Shown: positions 20,404-30,392, counted from the first letter of the stretch. The stretch: DNA of 64,000 bases from Pseudomonadota bacterium (GCA_021798575.1 JAJZGI010000003.1:23067-87066), one strand, 5' to 3'. A program made the numbers and translations. Notes: a model not told the origin generated them from the sequence alone.

Positions 20404-21396
20404 ATGCCAGACCTCTTCGATTCGCCCGTGCTTAATCCGCCGGAGACCTCGCCGGTGCTCCACACCTCCCGGCTGCGCCTGCGGCCGCTTTTGCCTGGGG
20501 ACGCCGGCAGCTTCCACCGGCTGATCAACGACTGGGAGATCTGCCGCCGCCTGCCCGATGCGCCCTTCCCCTATTCCGCCGCCCTGGCGCGTGAGTGGAT
20601 CGCGGCGGCGGCGGCGGACCGGACCAGCGGACGCGCCGAGCAGTTCGCGCTGGTGGACGCTTCGAGCGGCGAATTGCTGGGCGCCGCCGGGCTGCGGTTC
20701 AGCCGTGATGGAAAATCCGCCGAGCTCGGCTACTGGCTGGGCCGCGCGCACTGGCGGCAGGGTTTCGCGCTGGAGGCCGCGCGCCGCCTCACCGAGTGGG
20801 CCTTCGCGGCGTTGCCGCTCATCCGCATCACCGCCAGCACGGCTGCGGATAACGACGTCTCCGCCGCCGTGCTGCGCCGGCTGGGCTTCGCCCCATCCGG
20901 CAAGGGTACGCAGGTATTTCTCTGCCGCCCGGGGCAAAAACTCCCCGTCCATCATTTCCAGCTTCCGCGCGAGCCCCCGGCCAATCTCGCCACCCCCGCC
21001 GCCACGCTCCTCGTCGTCGCCGCGGCGCTCATCGACGCCCGGGGCCATATTCTGCTGGCGCGCCGCCCGGAGGGCAAAAAGATGGCCGGCATGTGGGAGT
21101 TTCCCGGCGGCAAGATCGACCCCGGAGAGATCCCCGAGGCCGCCTTGGTGCGTGAGCTACGCGAGGAGCTGGGAATCGAGGTGTCAGCGTGCGACCTTGC
21201 ACCCTTCATCTTCGCCTCCCACCCGTATGAAAATTTTCACCTCCTGATGCCGGTGTTCCTGTGCCGCCGCTGGCGCGGCATCCCTACCGCGCGGGAGGGC
21301 CAGGCGCTGGCCTGGGTCGCACCGGATCGGCTGGTGGAATATCCGATGCCACCGGCTGACCGCCCGCTCATCCCGATGCTGAGAGATTTTTTATGA
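20404..21396 (+). CDS. GNAT acetyltransferase - Nudix (MutT-like) fusion
   Basis: N-terminal RimJ-like GNAT (LGYWLGRAHWRQGFALEAARRL) and C-terminal Nudix box GGKIDPGEIPEAALVRELREELGIE. Confidence 0.85.
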   Translation: MPDLFDSPVLNPPETSPVLHTSRLRLRPLLPGDAGSFHRLINDWEICRRLPDAPFPYSAALAREWIAAAAADRTSGRAEQFALVDASSGELLGAAGLRFSRDGKSAELGYWLGRAHWRQGFALEAARRLTEWAFAALPLIRITASTAADNDVSAAVLRRLGFAPSGKGTQVFLCRPGQKLPVHHFQLPREPPANLATPAATLLVVAAALIDARGHILLARRPEGKKMAGMWEFPGGKIDPGEIPEAALVRELREELGIEVSACDLAPFIFASHPYENFHLLMPVFLCRRWRGIPTAREGQALAWVAPDRLVEYPMPPADRPLIPMLRDFL

Positions 21397-22157
21397 GCGA
21401 GAATTCCAGCGCTGCCATCCTGATCATCGGCAATGAGATCCTCTCCGGGCGGACGCAGGATGTGAACGTCCAGTTCATCGCCCGGCGGCTGGCGGACCTG
21501 GGTATAAAATTGCAGGAGGTACGGGTCATCCCGGACGTGCCCGAGCGCATTATCGGCGCGGTCAATGAGCTGCGCGCGGCCTATGACGAGCTCTTCACCA
21601 CCGGGGGTATCGGCCCCACACATGATGATATCACCAGCGAGTGCATCGCCGCCGCCTTCGGCGTGCCGTGGGAGCATCATGCGGAGACCTTCACGATGAT
21701 GCAGGCGCGGCTCGGCGAGAATTTCAATCCCGCCCGCCAGCGCATGGCGACGATGCCGCGCGGCGCGCGGCCGATCCACAACAGCGCCTCGCTGGCACCC
21801 GGTTTTTCAATCGGCAATGTGCATGTCATGGCGGGTGTGCCGCGCATCATGCAAGCCATGTTCCTGGCGCTGGAGCCGGAGCTGCCGCGCGGCGCGCCCA
21901 TCCTCATGCGCACGGTCTATGGTATCGGCGTGCAGGAGGGTGCCATCGCCGCCGGGCTGGAGACGATCCAACGGTACTATCCGGCGCTCGATCTCGGCAG
22001 CTACCCGTTCCGCCACGGGGAAGGCTGGGGCGTCGCCATCGTCGCCAAGGGCACCGACACAGCGGCTATCCTGGCTGCCATCGAGCAGGCCAGCGAATTG
22101 ATCGCAGCCCAGGGTGTGGCGCCAATTCAGGGTGAGCCGGAGACGGCGGTCAAATAA
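21393..22157 (+). CDS. Competence/damage-inducible CinA-like MoaB/Mog-domain protein
   Basis: IIGNEILSGRTQDVN, FTTGGIGPTHDDIT. Confidence 0.88.
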   Translation: MSENSSAAILIIGNEILSGRTQDVNVQFIARRLADLGIKLQEVRVIPDVPERIIGAVNELRAAYDELFTTGGIGPTHDDITSECIAAAFGVPWEHHAETFTMMQARLGENFNPARQRMATMPRGARPIHNSASLAPGFSIGNVHVMAGVPRIMQAMFLALEPELPRGAPILMRTVYGIGVQEGAIAAGLETIQRYYPALDLGSYPFRHGEGWGVAIVAKGTDTAAILAAIEQASELIAAQGVAPIQGEPETAVK

Positions 22158-22160
22158 TCA

Positions 22161-23129
22161 TCAGCCCGTCCGGCTCGGTATCTTCATTCCAAAAGCGCGT
22201 AACGCGTCCACCGCACCTGGATGAAACGGGATGCTAGCCGCCAGAATCGCCCCGATATCGGGCCTCTGCGCCGCCGCGGGCACCACGCGCGCCAGCGCTG
22301 CGTGGCCCTCCAGCGCCGCTTTGGTGATCTCACCGGCGAGCGCGCCCGGCAGGCTGGCTGTGGCGATGGCGAAATTTTCGGTCCCGACGCTGGCCACCGC
22401 GACACCCTGACCAGGGAACAGCCCTGCGGGCAGCGTCATCGCGCGTAAGCCGGGCAGGCGCGCCTGCACCCGTGCCTGCTGCTCGGCTGAGAAGCCGATC
22501 AGCGCGAATTTTTCTCGCCCAGCCATGCGGGTGATGGCGGGCAACGGCGGCGCGCCGATAAAAGCGCAGGCGGCCAGTCTGCCATCATGCAGCGCCTGCA
22601 TCTGCGGCAGGAAATCCCCGGCGATGACCCGCCCCGGCCTGATGCCGAGCGCTTTGAGCACCGCCGGCACGGCGCTGGCGCCCGTGCCGCCCATGGGCCC
22701 GCTGCCGATGGTCTTGCCCGCCAGTTGCGCCAGGGTGGTGATGTCCGTGCCCACCGGCGAGATGATCTGTAAAACCGAGGGGAACATCGGGAACAAAGCA
22801 CGGAAATCCTGCAACTTCACGCCACCCGTCCAGGCCGCGGAGCCCGCGCGCGCCGCCTGCGCCACCGGCAGGCTGGTCATGCCAAGCTGGGCGGTACCCT
22901 GCTCGATCAACAGGATATTCGCAGCGGCCCCACCCGAGGCAATGAACGCGATATCCACGCCGGTGGCGGCCTGCGCCAGACCACCCCAGGCCGGGCCATA
23001 GAGAGAATAATTGCCGCCCACCCGCCCGGTGCCCATCAGCAGCGCGCGGCTCCAGGGAACACCGCCAAATGCCCGGCTGGCGGGCAGCGCGAGGGCGATG
23101 CTGAGCAAATTCCGCCGGCACGGACTCAT
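22161..23129 (-). CDS. TAXI family TRAP transporter solute-binding protein
   Basis: GTGRVGGNYSLYGPAWGGLAQ..., signal peptide; TAXI pattern. Confidence 0.8.
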   Translation of the reverse strand: MSPCRRNLLSIALALPASRAFGGVPWSRALLMGTGRVGGNYSLYGPAWGGLAQAATGVDIAFIASGGAAANILLIEQGTAQLGMTSLPVAQAARAGSAAWTGGVKLQDFRALFPMFPSVLQIISPVGTDITTLAQLAGKTIGSGPMGGTGASAVPAVLKALGIRPGRVIAGDFLPQMQALHDGRLAACAFIGAPPLPAITRMAGREKFALIGFSAEQQARVQARLPGLRAMTLPAGLFPGQGVAVASVGTENFAIATASLPGALAGEITKAALEGHAALARVVPAAAQRPDIGAILAASIPFHPGAVDALRAFGMKIPSRTG

Positions 23130-23165
23130 GGCATTTCTCCCAACCCCAAAAATCCGCATATCGTT

Positions 23166-24116
23166 CTATGCCAAGTTCTTGCAGCGCTCCAGCGCCGCGA
23201 TGAGCGCGGTGCGTACGCCGGGCTCCAGGGCCGAATGCCCGGCATCCGCCACCAGAGTGAGCCGCGCGCCTGGCCATGCCGCCGCCAGCTCAAAGGCGGA
23301 TTGCGCCGGGCAGATCATGTCATACCGGCCCTGGATGATCTCGCCCGGGATACCGCGCAGCGGCGCCATATGGCTGAGCAGGCCGCCCTCCGGCAGAAAC
23401 AGCCCATGCGCGAAATAATGCGCCTCGATCCGGGCGAGGCCCAGCGCGGCGCGGTCCTGCGCAAAAGCCGATACGGCCTCGAAACTCGGCAGCAGGGTGG
23501 AACAAGATCCCTCATAGACGCTCCAGGCGCGCGCCGCCGGGCCGTGTACCTGCGGGTTCGGGTCGGTCAGCCGCCGCAAATAGCCGCCGAGCAGGTCGCC
23601 GCGCTCCGCCTCGGGCAGAAATTGCGCAAAGGCGGCGTGGGCGTCGGGGAACACCCTGGCCATACCATAAAGAAACCACTCCACCTCAGCCGACCGGCCC
23701 AGAAAGATGCCACGCAGCACCGCGCCGCTCACCGCCTGCGGGTGCGCCTGCGCATAGGCCAGCGCCAGCGTGGAGCCCCACGAGCCGCCGAACAGCAACC
23801 AGCGTTCCAACCCGAGAAACGCCCGCAGCGTCTCGATATCCGCCACCAGATGCGCGACGGTGTTGTCCCGCAGGCTGCCCAGCGGCCTGGAGCGCCCGGC
23901 GCCGCGCTGGTCGAACAGCACGACGCGCCACACCGCGGGGTCGAAGAACCGGCGATGCACCGCGCCCGCGCCCGCGCCCGGCCCGCCGTGCAGAAACAGC
24001 ACCGGCCTGCCGCGCGGGTTGCCCACCTGCTCCCAGTACATCACGTGCTCATCGGTGAGCGGCAGGTAGCCGGTCTCATACGGGCCGATCTCGGGGAACA
24101 GATCGCCGCGAGGCAT
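23166..24116 (-). CDS. pip: Proline iminopeptidase
   Basis: VLFLHGGPGAGAG, FDQRGAGRSRPLG, FGGSWGSTLALAYAQAHP. Confidence 0.95.
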   Translation of the reverse strand: MPRGDLFPEIGPYETGYLPLTDEHVMYWEQVGNPRGRPVLFLHGGPGAGAGAVHRRFFDPAVWRVVLFDQRGAGRSRPLGSLRDNTVAHLVADIETLRAFLGLERWLLFGGSWGSTLALAYAQAHPQAVSGAVLRGIFLGRSAEVEWFLYGMARVFPDAHAAFAQFLPEAERGDLLGGYLRRLTDPNPQVHGPAARAWSVYEGSCSTLLPSFEAVSAFAQDRAALGLARIEAHYFAHGLFLPEGGLLSHMAPLRGIPGEIIQGRYDMICPAQSAFELAAAWPGARLTLVADAGHSALEPGVRTALIAALERCKNLA

Positions 24117-24121
24117 CGCGC

Positions 24122-25270
24122 TCAGCCGCTCAGTGCGGCGCGCAGCACGGCGGCCACGCGGCCCGCCTGCGCGTCGGTCAGGTCGGGGTGGATCGGCAGC
24201 GCCAAAATCCGCTCACCCAGTCCCTCCGCCACCGGCAGCGCCACGCCGTCATGGCAGGCTGCATAGGCAGGCTGCTGGTGCAGCGCGCGCGGATAATACA
24301 CGGCACTCGCGATCCCGGCGGCCTTCAATGCCCCCTGCGCCGTCGCGCGCTGCGCCGCGTCCGCCAGCAACACGGAATATACCGCCCAGGCGCTGGCCGC
24401 TCCGCGCACGCGTGCGGGTGTGGCCAGCACATCGCCCAGCGCCGCGTCATAAATCCTCGCGATCGCCTCGCGCCGCGCGATCTCAGCCTCGAACACCTCG
24501 AGCTTGGCCAGCAGCACCGCCGCCTGCATCGTATCCAGCCGCCCATTCATGCCGATGCGCAGGACCTCATAGCGCGTCGTCCCCTCGCCATGCGTGCGCA
24601 GGGAGCGGTAGAGCGCCGCGCGCTCAGGTGACTGCGTGAACAGCGCGCCGCCGTCGCCGTAAGCGCCGAGCGGCTTGGAGGGGAAAAAACTGGTGGCCGT
24701 GGCATCCGCCGCCCGGCCCAGCCGCACGCCATCCTGCGCCGCGCCGAAGCTCTGCGCGCAGTCATCCAGCGTGAACAGCCCGGTCTGCGCGGCGATAGCG
24801 CGGATCGCCGCCCAATCCGCCGGCTGGCCGAACAGATCGACGCCGATGACCGCGCGCGGGCGCAATTTTTCCGCCCGCTGCACCTGGGTGATACGCGCAC
24901 TCAGGCTGCCGGGGTCGATCTGAAAGCTGCGCGGGTCCACATCGACGAACACCGGCGTCGCCCCCAGCAGCAACGGCACTTCGGCGGTCGCGGTATAGGT
25001 GAAGGCGGGCAGAAACACCCCATCGCCGGGGCCGATACCCTCGGCCATCAGGGCGATCTGCAACGCATCGGTGCCCGAACTCACCCCCACGCAGTGCGCC
25101 GCGCCACAGAATGCCGCTAGCCCGGCCTCCAGCTCCGCCACCTCGGGTCCCAGAATATACTGCCCATGCGCCAGCACGGCATCCAGCCGGGTTTTCAGCC
25201 CGGGGCCGATCCGCGCCTGCTGCGCGGCGAGGTCCAAAAACGCGATCGGCGGCGAAGTTTCAATGTCCAT
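24122..25270 (-). CDS. DegT/DnrJ/EryC1/StrS family aminotransferase
   Basis: GVSSGTDALQIALMAEGIGPGDGVFLPAFTY..., DDCAQSFGA; start ATG 25270 rather than 25378. Confidence 0.92.
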   Translation of the reverse strand: MDIETSPPIAFLDLAAQQARIGPGLKTRLDAVLAHGQYILGPEVAELEAGLAAFCGAAHCVGVSSGTDALQIALMAEGIGPGDGVFLPAFTYTATAEVPLLLGATPVFVDVDPRSFQIDPGSLSARITQVQRAEKLRPRAVIGVDLFGQPADWAAIRAIAAQTGLFTLDDCAQSFGAAQDGVRLGRAADATATSFFPSKPLGAYGDGGALFTQSPERAALYRSLRTHGEGTTRYEVLRIGMNGRLDTMQAAVLLAKLEVFEAEIARREAIARIYDAALGDVLATPARVRGAASAWAVYSVLLADAAQRATAQGALKAAGIASAVYYPRALHQQPAYAACHDGVALPVAEGLGERILALPIHPDLTDAQAGRVAAVLRAALSG

Positions 25271-25284
25271 GAGGCACGTTCCTA

Positions 25285-25341
25285 GATCAATATTGGTTTG
25301 TATTGAATCGCCAGATTCAATACAAACCAATGAAATTGATC
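25285..25341. repeat. Long hairpin repeat, copy A
   Basis: 18-bp perfect arms 25292-25309 / 25314-25331, loop GCCA, plus outer GATCAAT/ATTGATC; related to 33597-33653. Confidence 0.85.
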
Positions 25342-25355
25342 GCCAAACAAAGGGC

Positions 25356-25387
25356 AGAGCATGATTGATGCAAAGCAATCATGCTCT
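25356..25387 (-). terminator. Hairpin AGAGCATGATTG-N8-CAATCATGCTCT overlapping the stop of the downstream-coordinate gene
   Basis: Perfect 12-bp arms (25356-25367 / 25376-25387); TAG of minus-strand stop 25386-25388 is part of the element. Confidence 0.6.
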
Positions 25388-27278
25388 AAACCTGAACCGG
25401 GGAAACCGCGAGGGTGACGGGTTTTGAGAACTCCGGCACCATGCGGGCGAGGATCGCCATCGCCCCGGCGGTGTCACCCTGCCGCGCGGCGCTGTCCAGC
25501 GCGGCCAGCGCGGCGGCCACCTCGGTCGCGTCACTCAGCCGTGGCGTGGCCATAAGCAGGCCGGGGTGTCCGGTCGGGGTCGGCTCCTCGCCGCCGTGGA
25601 AGAGCTCCTCGAACAATTTTTCACCCGGCCGCAACCCGGTGAACCTGATCTGCACGTCGATCTCCGGCCGCAGCCCGGCTAGGCGGATCATCTGCCGCGC
25701 CAGGTCCACGATCTTCACCGGCGCGCCCATATCCAGCACAAAAATACCGCCATCGGGGATCGCCGCCTCGCCGCTGCCCACGACCGACGCCTGCAACACG
25801 AGCCCCACCGCTTCGCGCACGGTCATGAAGTAGCGCTGCATGTCCGGATGCGTGACCGTGAGCGGCCCGCCCTGGGCGAGCTGGCGGCGGAACAGCGGCA
25901 CCACCGAGCCGGTCGAGCCCAGCACATTACCAAAACGCACCGTCACGCAGCGCATGCGCCCGCCATCGCCGCGCCGCGCCTGCACATCCAGCCCCTGGCA
26001 ATAAATCTCCGCGAGGCGCTTGCTCGCCCCCATCGCCGAGCTCGGGTTCACCGCCTTGTCGGTCGAGATCAGCACCATCAGCGCGGCGCCACTGGCCGCG
26101 GCGGCATCGGCCACCGCGCGGGTGCCCAGCACGTTGGTCTGCAACCCTTCCAGCGGGTTGTCCTCCACGATCGGCACATGCTTCAGAGCCGCGGCATGGA
26201 ACACGAGGTCAGGCCGGAACGTGTCAAACACCGAGGCTATGCGCGCGCCCGCGCGGACATCGGCGATAATGGTGCGGCAGGGAAGGGCCGGGTGCAATTC
26301 GCGGATCTCGAGGTCGATCTGCCAGAGCGCGAATTCGCCATTATCCAGCAGCAGAATCTCAGACGGCGCGAACCCCGCGAGCTGGCGCGCTAGTTCCGCC
26401 CCGATGCTCCCGCCAGCACCAGTGACCGCGACGCGCCGCCCGGTGATGAGCCGCGCCATGCCGCTTCGGTCGAGGCTGATCTGCCGACGGTTCAACAGAT
26501 CCTCGATGGCGATGGGCTGCAACTCGAGCTGCTGCTCAGCCGGTGCCAGCCGGGTGAGGCTGGGCGCGCGCTTTACCGCTACGCCAGCCTGCTCCGCCGC
26601 CGCCAGCAGCCCGGCCAGCGCATCGCCCGCGAGCGCCGTGGAGGTGATGATCAGCATTTCCGGCTTCTGCGCCAACCGGGCGAGCGCTGCGGGCGCATCC
26701 GCCACCGCGCCCAGCACATCCAGCCCGTGCAGCCTGCGACCGACATGTCGCGCCGAGAGCGCCAGCAACCCGGCCACGCGGTAGGGTGCCGCGCGAGCGC
26801 CGCGCTGTGCGGCGAGAAACAATTCGGCGCTGGCACCATCGCCCACCAGCACCGCGGTCTGCGTCGCCTGCTCAGCCCCGGCGCTGCGCTGGCGCGCCAG
26901 CCGGTACAGCAGTTTCGGCACGGTGAGGGCGAGTGCGAGTGCGAGCGCCAGAATCGCCGGAAACGCCGGGCTGGGCAGCGCCATCCCCGCTCCTACCAGC
27001 AGCAGGCAAAGCATGAGCGCCGCCACCAGCGCGGCGCCACCCAGCATCGCGAGGTCGGGCAAGGAGATATACCGCCAGTGCAGCCGCGCCAGGCCAAAGG
27101 GGATGCCGATGAGCCAGATGGCGATGGCCCCGCCGAGCGGTAGCAGATGCGGCTGCGGCACCGGCTGCGCCGGGTTGGCCAGCCAGAAGCTCACACCCAC
27201 GGCGAGTGCCGCCAGCAGCCCATCCAGCACGATGTTCAGCAGCAGGCGAAGGAAAAATACGCGGCGTTGCGGGCTCAT
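25386..27278 (-). CDS. Polysaccharide biosynthesis nucleotide-sugar epimerase/dehydratase (CapD/WbpM-like)
   Basis: N-terminal TMs, VTGAGGSIGAELARQLAGFAPSEILLLDNGEFALW, STDKAVNPSSAMGASKRLAE. Confidence 0.92.
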   Translation of the reverse strand: MSPQRRVFFLRLLLNIVLDGLLAALAVGVSFWLANPAQPVPQPHLLPLGGAIAIWLIGIPFGLARLHWRYISLPDLAMLGGAALVAALMLCLLLVGAGMALPSPAFPAILALALALALTVPKLLYRLARQRSAGAEQATQTAVLVGDGASAELFLAAQRGARAAPYRVAGLLALSARHVGRRLHGLDVLGAVADAPAALARLAQKPEMLIITSTALAGDALAGLLAAAEQAGVAVKRAPSLTRLAPAEQQLELQPIAIEDLLNRRQISLDRSGMARLITGRRVAVTGAGGSIGAELARQLAGFAPSEILLLDNGEFALWQIDLEIRELHPALPCRTIIADVRAGARIASVFDTFRPDLVFHAAALKHVPIVEDNPLEGLQTNVLGTRAVADAAAASGAALMVLISTDKAVNPSSAMGASKRLAEIYCQGLDVQARRGDGGRMRCVTVRFGNVLGSTGSVVPLFRRQLAQGGPLTVTHPDMQRYFMTVREAVGLVLQASVVGSGEAAIPDGGIFVLDMGAPVKIVDLARQMIRLAGLRPEIDVQIRFTGLRPGEKLFEELFHGGEEPTPTGHPGLLMATPRLSDATEVAAALAALDSAARQGDTAGAMAILARMVPEFSKPVTLAVSPVQV

Positions 27279-27325
27279 GCGGCTTTATACGCAGGGAATC
27301 CCGGCTGATCTACCATGGCCGGGCT

Positions 27326-27787
27326 TCAACCCAGCCAGAACAGCCCTTCGACCTCGACCGCCGCATCCAAGGGCAGGGAGGCAACCCCGATGGTCGAGCG
27401 CGCGTGCCGCCCGATCTCGCCAAACGCCGCCACGGCGAGGTCCGACGCGCCATTCATCACCACGGCGTGCTGCGTGAACTCCGGCGCGGCGGCGATAAAA
27501 CCACCCAGACGGATGATTTTTTTAACGCTGTTCAGCCCGCCGGGTAGCGCCACGTTCAGCTGCGCCAGCACATTGATCAAACATAGCCGCGCGGCGTGCT
27601 GGCCCTCCTCGAGCGAGACATTCAAACCGAGCTTCCCCGTCACCGCCACCTTGCCGTCGATGGCCGGGAGCTGCCCGCTCACGGTCACCAGCCCGCCCGC
27701 GACGCTGACCGGCACATAGGTCGCCACCGGTGGCATGGGTGCGGGCAGAATGATGCCGAGGTCGGCTAGGCGCTCCAGCACCTTCAT
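27326..27787 (-). CDS. RidA family protein
   Basis: [19 protein letters not shown]...[10 protein letters not shown]..., EVEGLFWLG. Confidence 0.85.
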   Translation of the reverse strand: MKVLERLADLGIILPAPMPPVATYVPVSVAGGLVTVSGQLPAIDGKVAVTGKLGLNVSLEEGQHAARLCLINVLAQLNVALPGGLNSVKKIIRLGGFIAAAPEFTQHAVVMNGASDLAVAAFGEIGRHARSTIGVASLPLDAAVEVEGLFWLG

Positions 27788-29307
27788 GCGTTGCTCACGA
27801 GTTTCAGGCCGCGGCGGCGCTCACGGGGTGCGGGCATCGGCAGGTCGAGCGGCAGCAGCGGCGCGCGGTCAGCCGCGCCATCGCCCACGCTGTCGGCGGG
27901 CTCTGGCGTGGCCGGGGCGAGGTTGGTCTGGCCGAGATAGTTCACGGCGAGGTTCCGGAACACATAATCGATCATCGAGGTGGCGGCGGCCACCGCCGGG
28001 TCACCCTCCACGCTGCCAGCCGGGCCAAACCGGGTGAAGGTAAACGCCTCGACATACTCCTCCAGCCCGACGCCATGTTGCAGCCCGAGGCTGACGGCGA
28101 TGGCGAAGGCATCCATGAGCCCTCGGAACGCCGATCCCTCCTTATGCAGCGCGATGAAAATCTCGCCCAGTCGGCCGTTCGCATACTCGCCGGTGGAGAG
28201 GAATAATTTATGCCCGCCGACGCTGGCCTTCTGCGTGTAGCCGGTGCGTCGCGCGGGCAGCAGCTCGCGGTTGGCGGCGCGCCTGGCCGGCATGGGTGCC
28301 GCGGGCCGTGCGGGCATCTGCGCCACCATTGGCGCCAGCGCGTCATGCATGGCGGCGTGCGCGGCGGGCTTGGGTGCCGGGAATATCATAGCCCCGGCCA
28401 GCGTCTGCGCCAATGCGGCCTCAGCGCTCAGCCCCAGCGCCGCCAGCCGGTGGCTGGCCCACAGGCTGAGCCCGCCAGACTCATCCATGGGCGAGAAAGC
28501 AGGCGCGAAGTCTCGGGTCCCGGCACCCAGCAGCGCCTCCACGGCGGGGCAGTCGGGGAATCCCAGCAGGGTCTCGTGCCGCCTTGTCTGCATCGCCAGC
28601 GCGCCGGCCTGCGCCGCTCGGGTGGCGGCGTGCAGCCCCGGAATAATCCGATCCACGACCGAACCATCGGGCAGTTCCGCCGCCGTAATGGCGTATCCGG
28701 GTGCCGCACCACGCGCCAGCAGGCTGGCGGACGCGAGATCCGCGTGCACGCCGATAAAACCCGTCAGCAGCACGGCGACATCCCGCGCGGCGGCGGAATC
28801 ATACTCCAGCCCGAGCCGTGCCAGCATCAGATTGAGATCGGTGAAACCCAGGCTGAGCCGGTGCGCCCCGGGCCGGCCCAGCGTCAGCGCGATCACCGCG
28901 AGCTGTACCGCCTCGCCCAAAGCATTCGCATCAAAATCGCCCACCTGGGTGAAAAACCCATCCAGGTTAAAGATGAACTCCGGCACTCCCGTCTGCTGGT
29001 TGCGCCAGATCGCCGGGCCGGGCGCGCCGCGCCTGGCCGCCAGCAGCGCGTGCAGCTCGGCCCCCAACGCCGGGCGGATGGCCGCGGTGGCGCCCCGCGT
29101 GGCGATTGGGCCGATCCACGCCTGCGCCGCCAAAGCGATATCTAGCCTCTCCACACCGGGCAGAATCGCCGCCAGCGCATTCGCCGCACCCTGGCCCCAG
29201 GCGGCGGGAATTTTTACCGCCACCATCGGGGCGTCCGGCTCCGCGCTCGCCGAAAACACGCTCTGCTTGATGCCATGCCAGGATTTGTCGGTTGAATCTG
29301 TGCCCAT
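27784..29307 (-). CDS. Class II ribonucleotide reductase-like protein, TSCPD-domain containing, catalytic region degenerate
   Basis: C-terminal [82 protein letters not shown] matches NrdJ TSCPD; only one cysteine in the whole protein. Confidence 0.8.
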   Translation of the reverse strand: MGTDSTDKSWHGIKQSVFSASAEPDAPMVAVKIPAAWGQGAANALAAILPGVERLDIALAAQAWIGPIATRGATAAIRPALGAELHALLAARRGAPGPAIWRNQQTGVPEFIFNLDGFFTQVGDFDANALGEAVQLAVIALTLGRPGAHRLSLGFTDLNLMLARLGLEYDSAAARDVAVLLTGFIGVHADLASASLLARGAAPGYAITAAELPDGSVVDRIIPGLHAATRAAQAGALAMQTRRHETLLGFPDCPAVEALLGAGTRDFAPAFSPMDESGGLSLWASHRLAALGLSAEAALAQTLAGAMIFPAPKPAAHAAMHDALAPMVAQMPARPAAPMPARRAANRELLPARRTGYTQKASVGGHKLFLSTGEYANGRLGEIFIALHKEGSAFRGLMDAFAIAVSLGLQHGVGLEEYVEAFTFTRFGPAGSVEGDPAVAAATSMIDYVFRNLAVNYLGQTNLAPATPEPADSVGDGAADRAPLLPLDLPMPAPRERRRGLKLVSNA

Positions 29308-29339
29308 GCCCGTAACCTAAGACAGCAAAGCCCAATGAT

Positions 29340-29386
29340 AAAGTGTATTTAGTAGTATTTTTTGCTCTCACCACAAAATACTGTGG
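29340..29386. promoter_or_regulatory. Pair of NrdR-box-like sequences
   Basis: CCACAAAATACTGTGG (29371-29386, 12/16 to ACACWATATATWGTGT) and AAAGTGTATTTAGTAG (29340-29355, 10/16); centres 31 bp apart. Confidence 0.45.
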
Positions 29387-29445
29387 ATAGCGTGCCAGGA
29401 ACATCATTGATGGACCTGCGCCGCGCCATCTCCTATATCCGGGGC

Positions 29446-29868
29446 ATGAGCACAAACACCGATGCGAAGGTCTCGATGCGTCAGTTGGGTGGGCTGCGCG
29501 GCCTCCTGCGTAACCCCGGCCTCTTCCTCTACACGCTGCGCCGGGGCAACCATGTCGGGCGGGACGCGTCCGGCAACGAGTATTACGAGCACCCCGGGCG
29601 CGGCATCGTGGCGCACACCCGCCGCTGGGTCGTCTATGCCGGCGCGCCGGATGCCTCGAGCATCGGGCCGGAGTGGCACGCCTGGCTGCACCACACCACG
29701 GAGGAGCCGCTGCCCGACACGGGCGCCAAACCCTGGCAGCGCCCGCATCAGCCGAACCTCACCGGCACGCCAGCCAGCTATCGCCCCGCCGGGCACGACT
29801 ATAAAGGTGGCCAGCGCGCCCGCGCCTCGGCGGACTATGAATCCTGGACCCCGGAACCACGCGAATGA
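29446..29868 (+). CDS. NADH:ubiquinone oxidoreductase subunit NDUFA12 homologue
   Basis: GNHVGRDASGNEYYEHP..., RRWVVYAG...EWHAWLHHTTEEPL; start 29446 or 29410. Confidence 0.93.
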   Translation: MSTNTDAKVSMRQLGGLRGLLRNPGLFLYTLRRGNHVGRDASGNEYYEHPGRGIVAHTRRWVVYAGAPDASSIGPEWHAWLHHTTEEPLPDTGAKPWQRPHQPNLTGTPASYRPAGHDYKGGQRARASADYESWTPEPRE

Positions 29869-30392
29869 CCCGTAAACTGCCCGAGATTTTCACCGGCTTC
29901 GCCGTCATCATCATAGCGGTGGCGTTTCTGGCCTTCGCGCTCAGCCGCGCCGGGGAGGTCAGCAGTGGTGGCTACCCGCTGGTCGCGCAATTCTCCAGCA
30001 TCGGCGGCCTCACGGTCGGCGCGGACGTCAAAATCGGCGGCGTCGTGGTCGGCCATGTCGCCTCCGAGCATCTGGACACCACGACCTACGCCGCCATCGT
30101 TGGTTTGATGATGAATGATGACATCAAGGTCCCGCAGGACAGCAGCGCCGCGATCACCTCGGACGGCCTGCTGAGCGGCGACTACGTCGCGGTCTCGCCC
30201 GGCGGGTCGAACAATATGCTCGCAGCGGGCCAGTCTTTCCCGGTGACCCAATCGGCGATCAATATCGAGGATCTGCTGGGTAAATTCATCTTCAGCATGG
30301 GCAGTGGGGGTAAAAGCGCCGCGCCTGGTAAATCCCCGGCCAAACCAGTCGCGCCGGGCGCCGCCACACCTAGCCCCACCGCGTCGAACTGA
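29865..30392 (+). CDS. MlaD family outer-membrane lipid asymmetry protein (MCE domain)
   Basis: Single N-terminal TM, VAQFSSIGGLTVGADVKIGGVVVGHV; ATG overlaps upstream stop. Confidence 0.92.
   Translation: MTRKLPEIFTGFAVIIIAVAFLAFALSRAGEVSSGGYPLVAQFSSIGGLTVGADVKIGGVVVGHVASEHLDTTTYAAIVGLMMNDDIKVPQDSSAAITSDGLLSGDYVAVSPGGSNNMLAAGQSFPVTQSAINIEDLLGKFIFSMGSGGKSAAPGKSPAKPVAPGAATPSPTASN

Noticed and set aside
25271-25378. N-terminal extension of the DegT aminotransferase ORF (MLCINHALPF...)
   Set aside because: It is the translation of the intergenic hairpin repeat; the same 'ESGDS(I/V)QTNID' peptide appears in the spurious ORF over repeat copy B (33642 minus).
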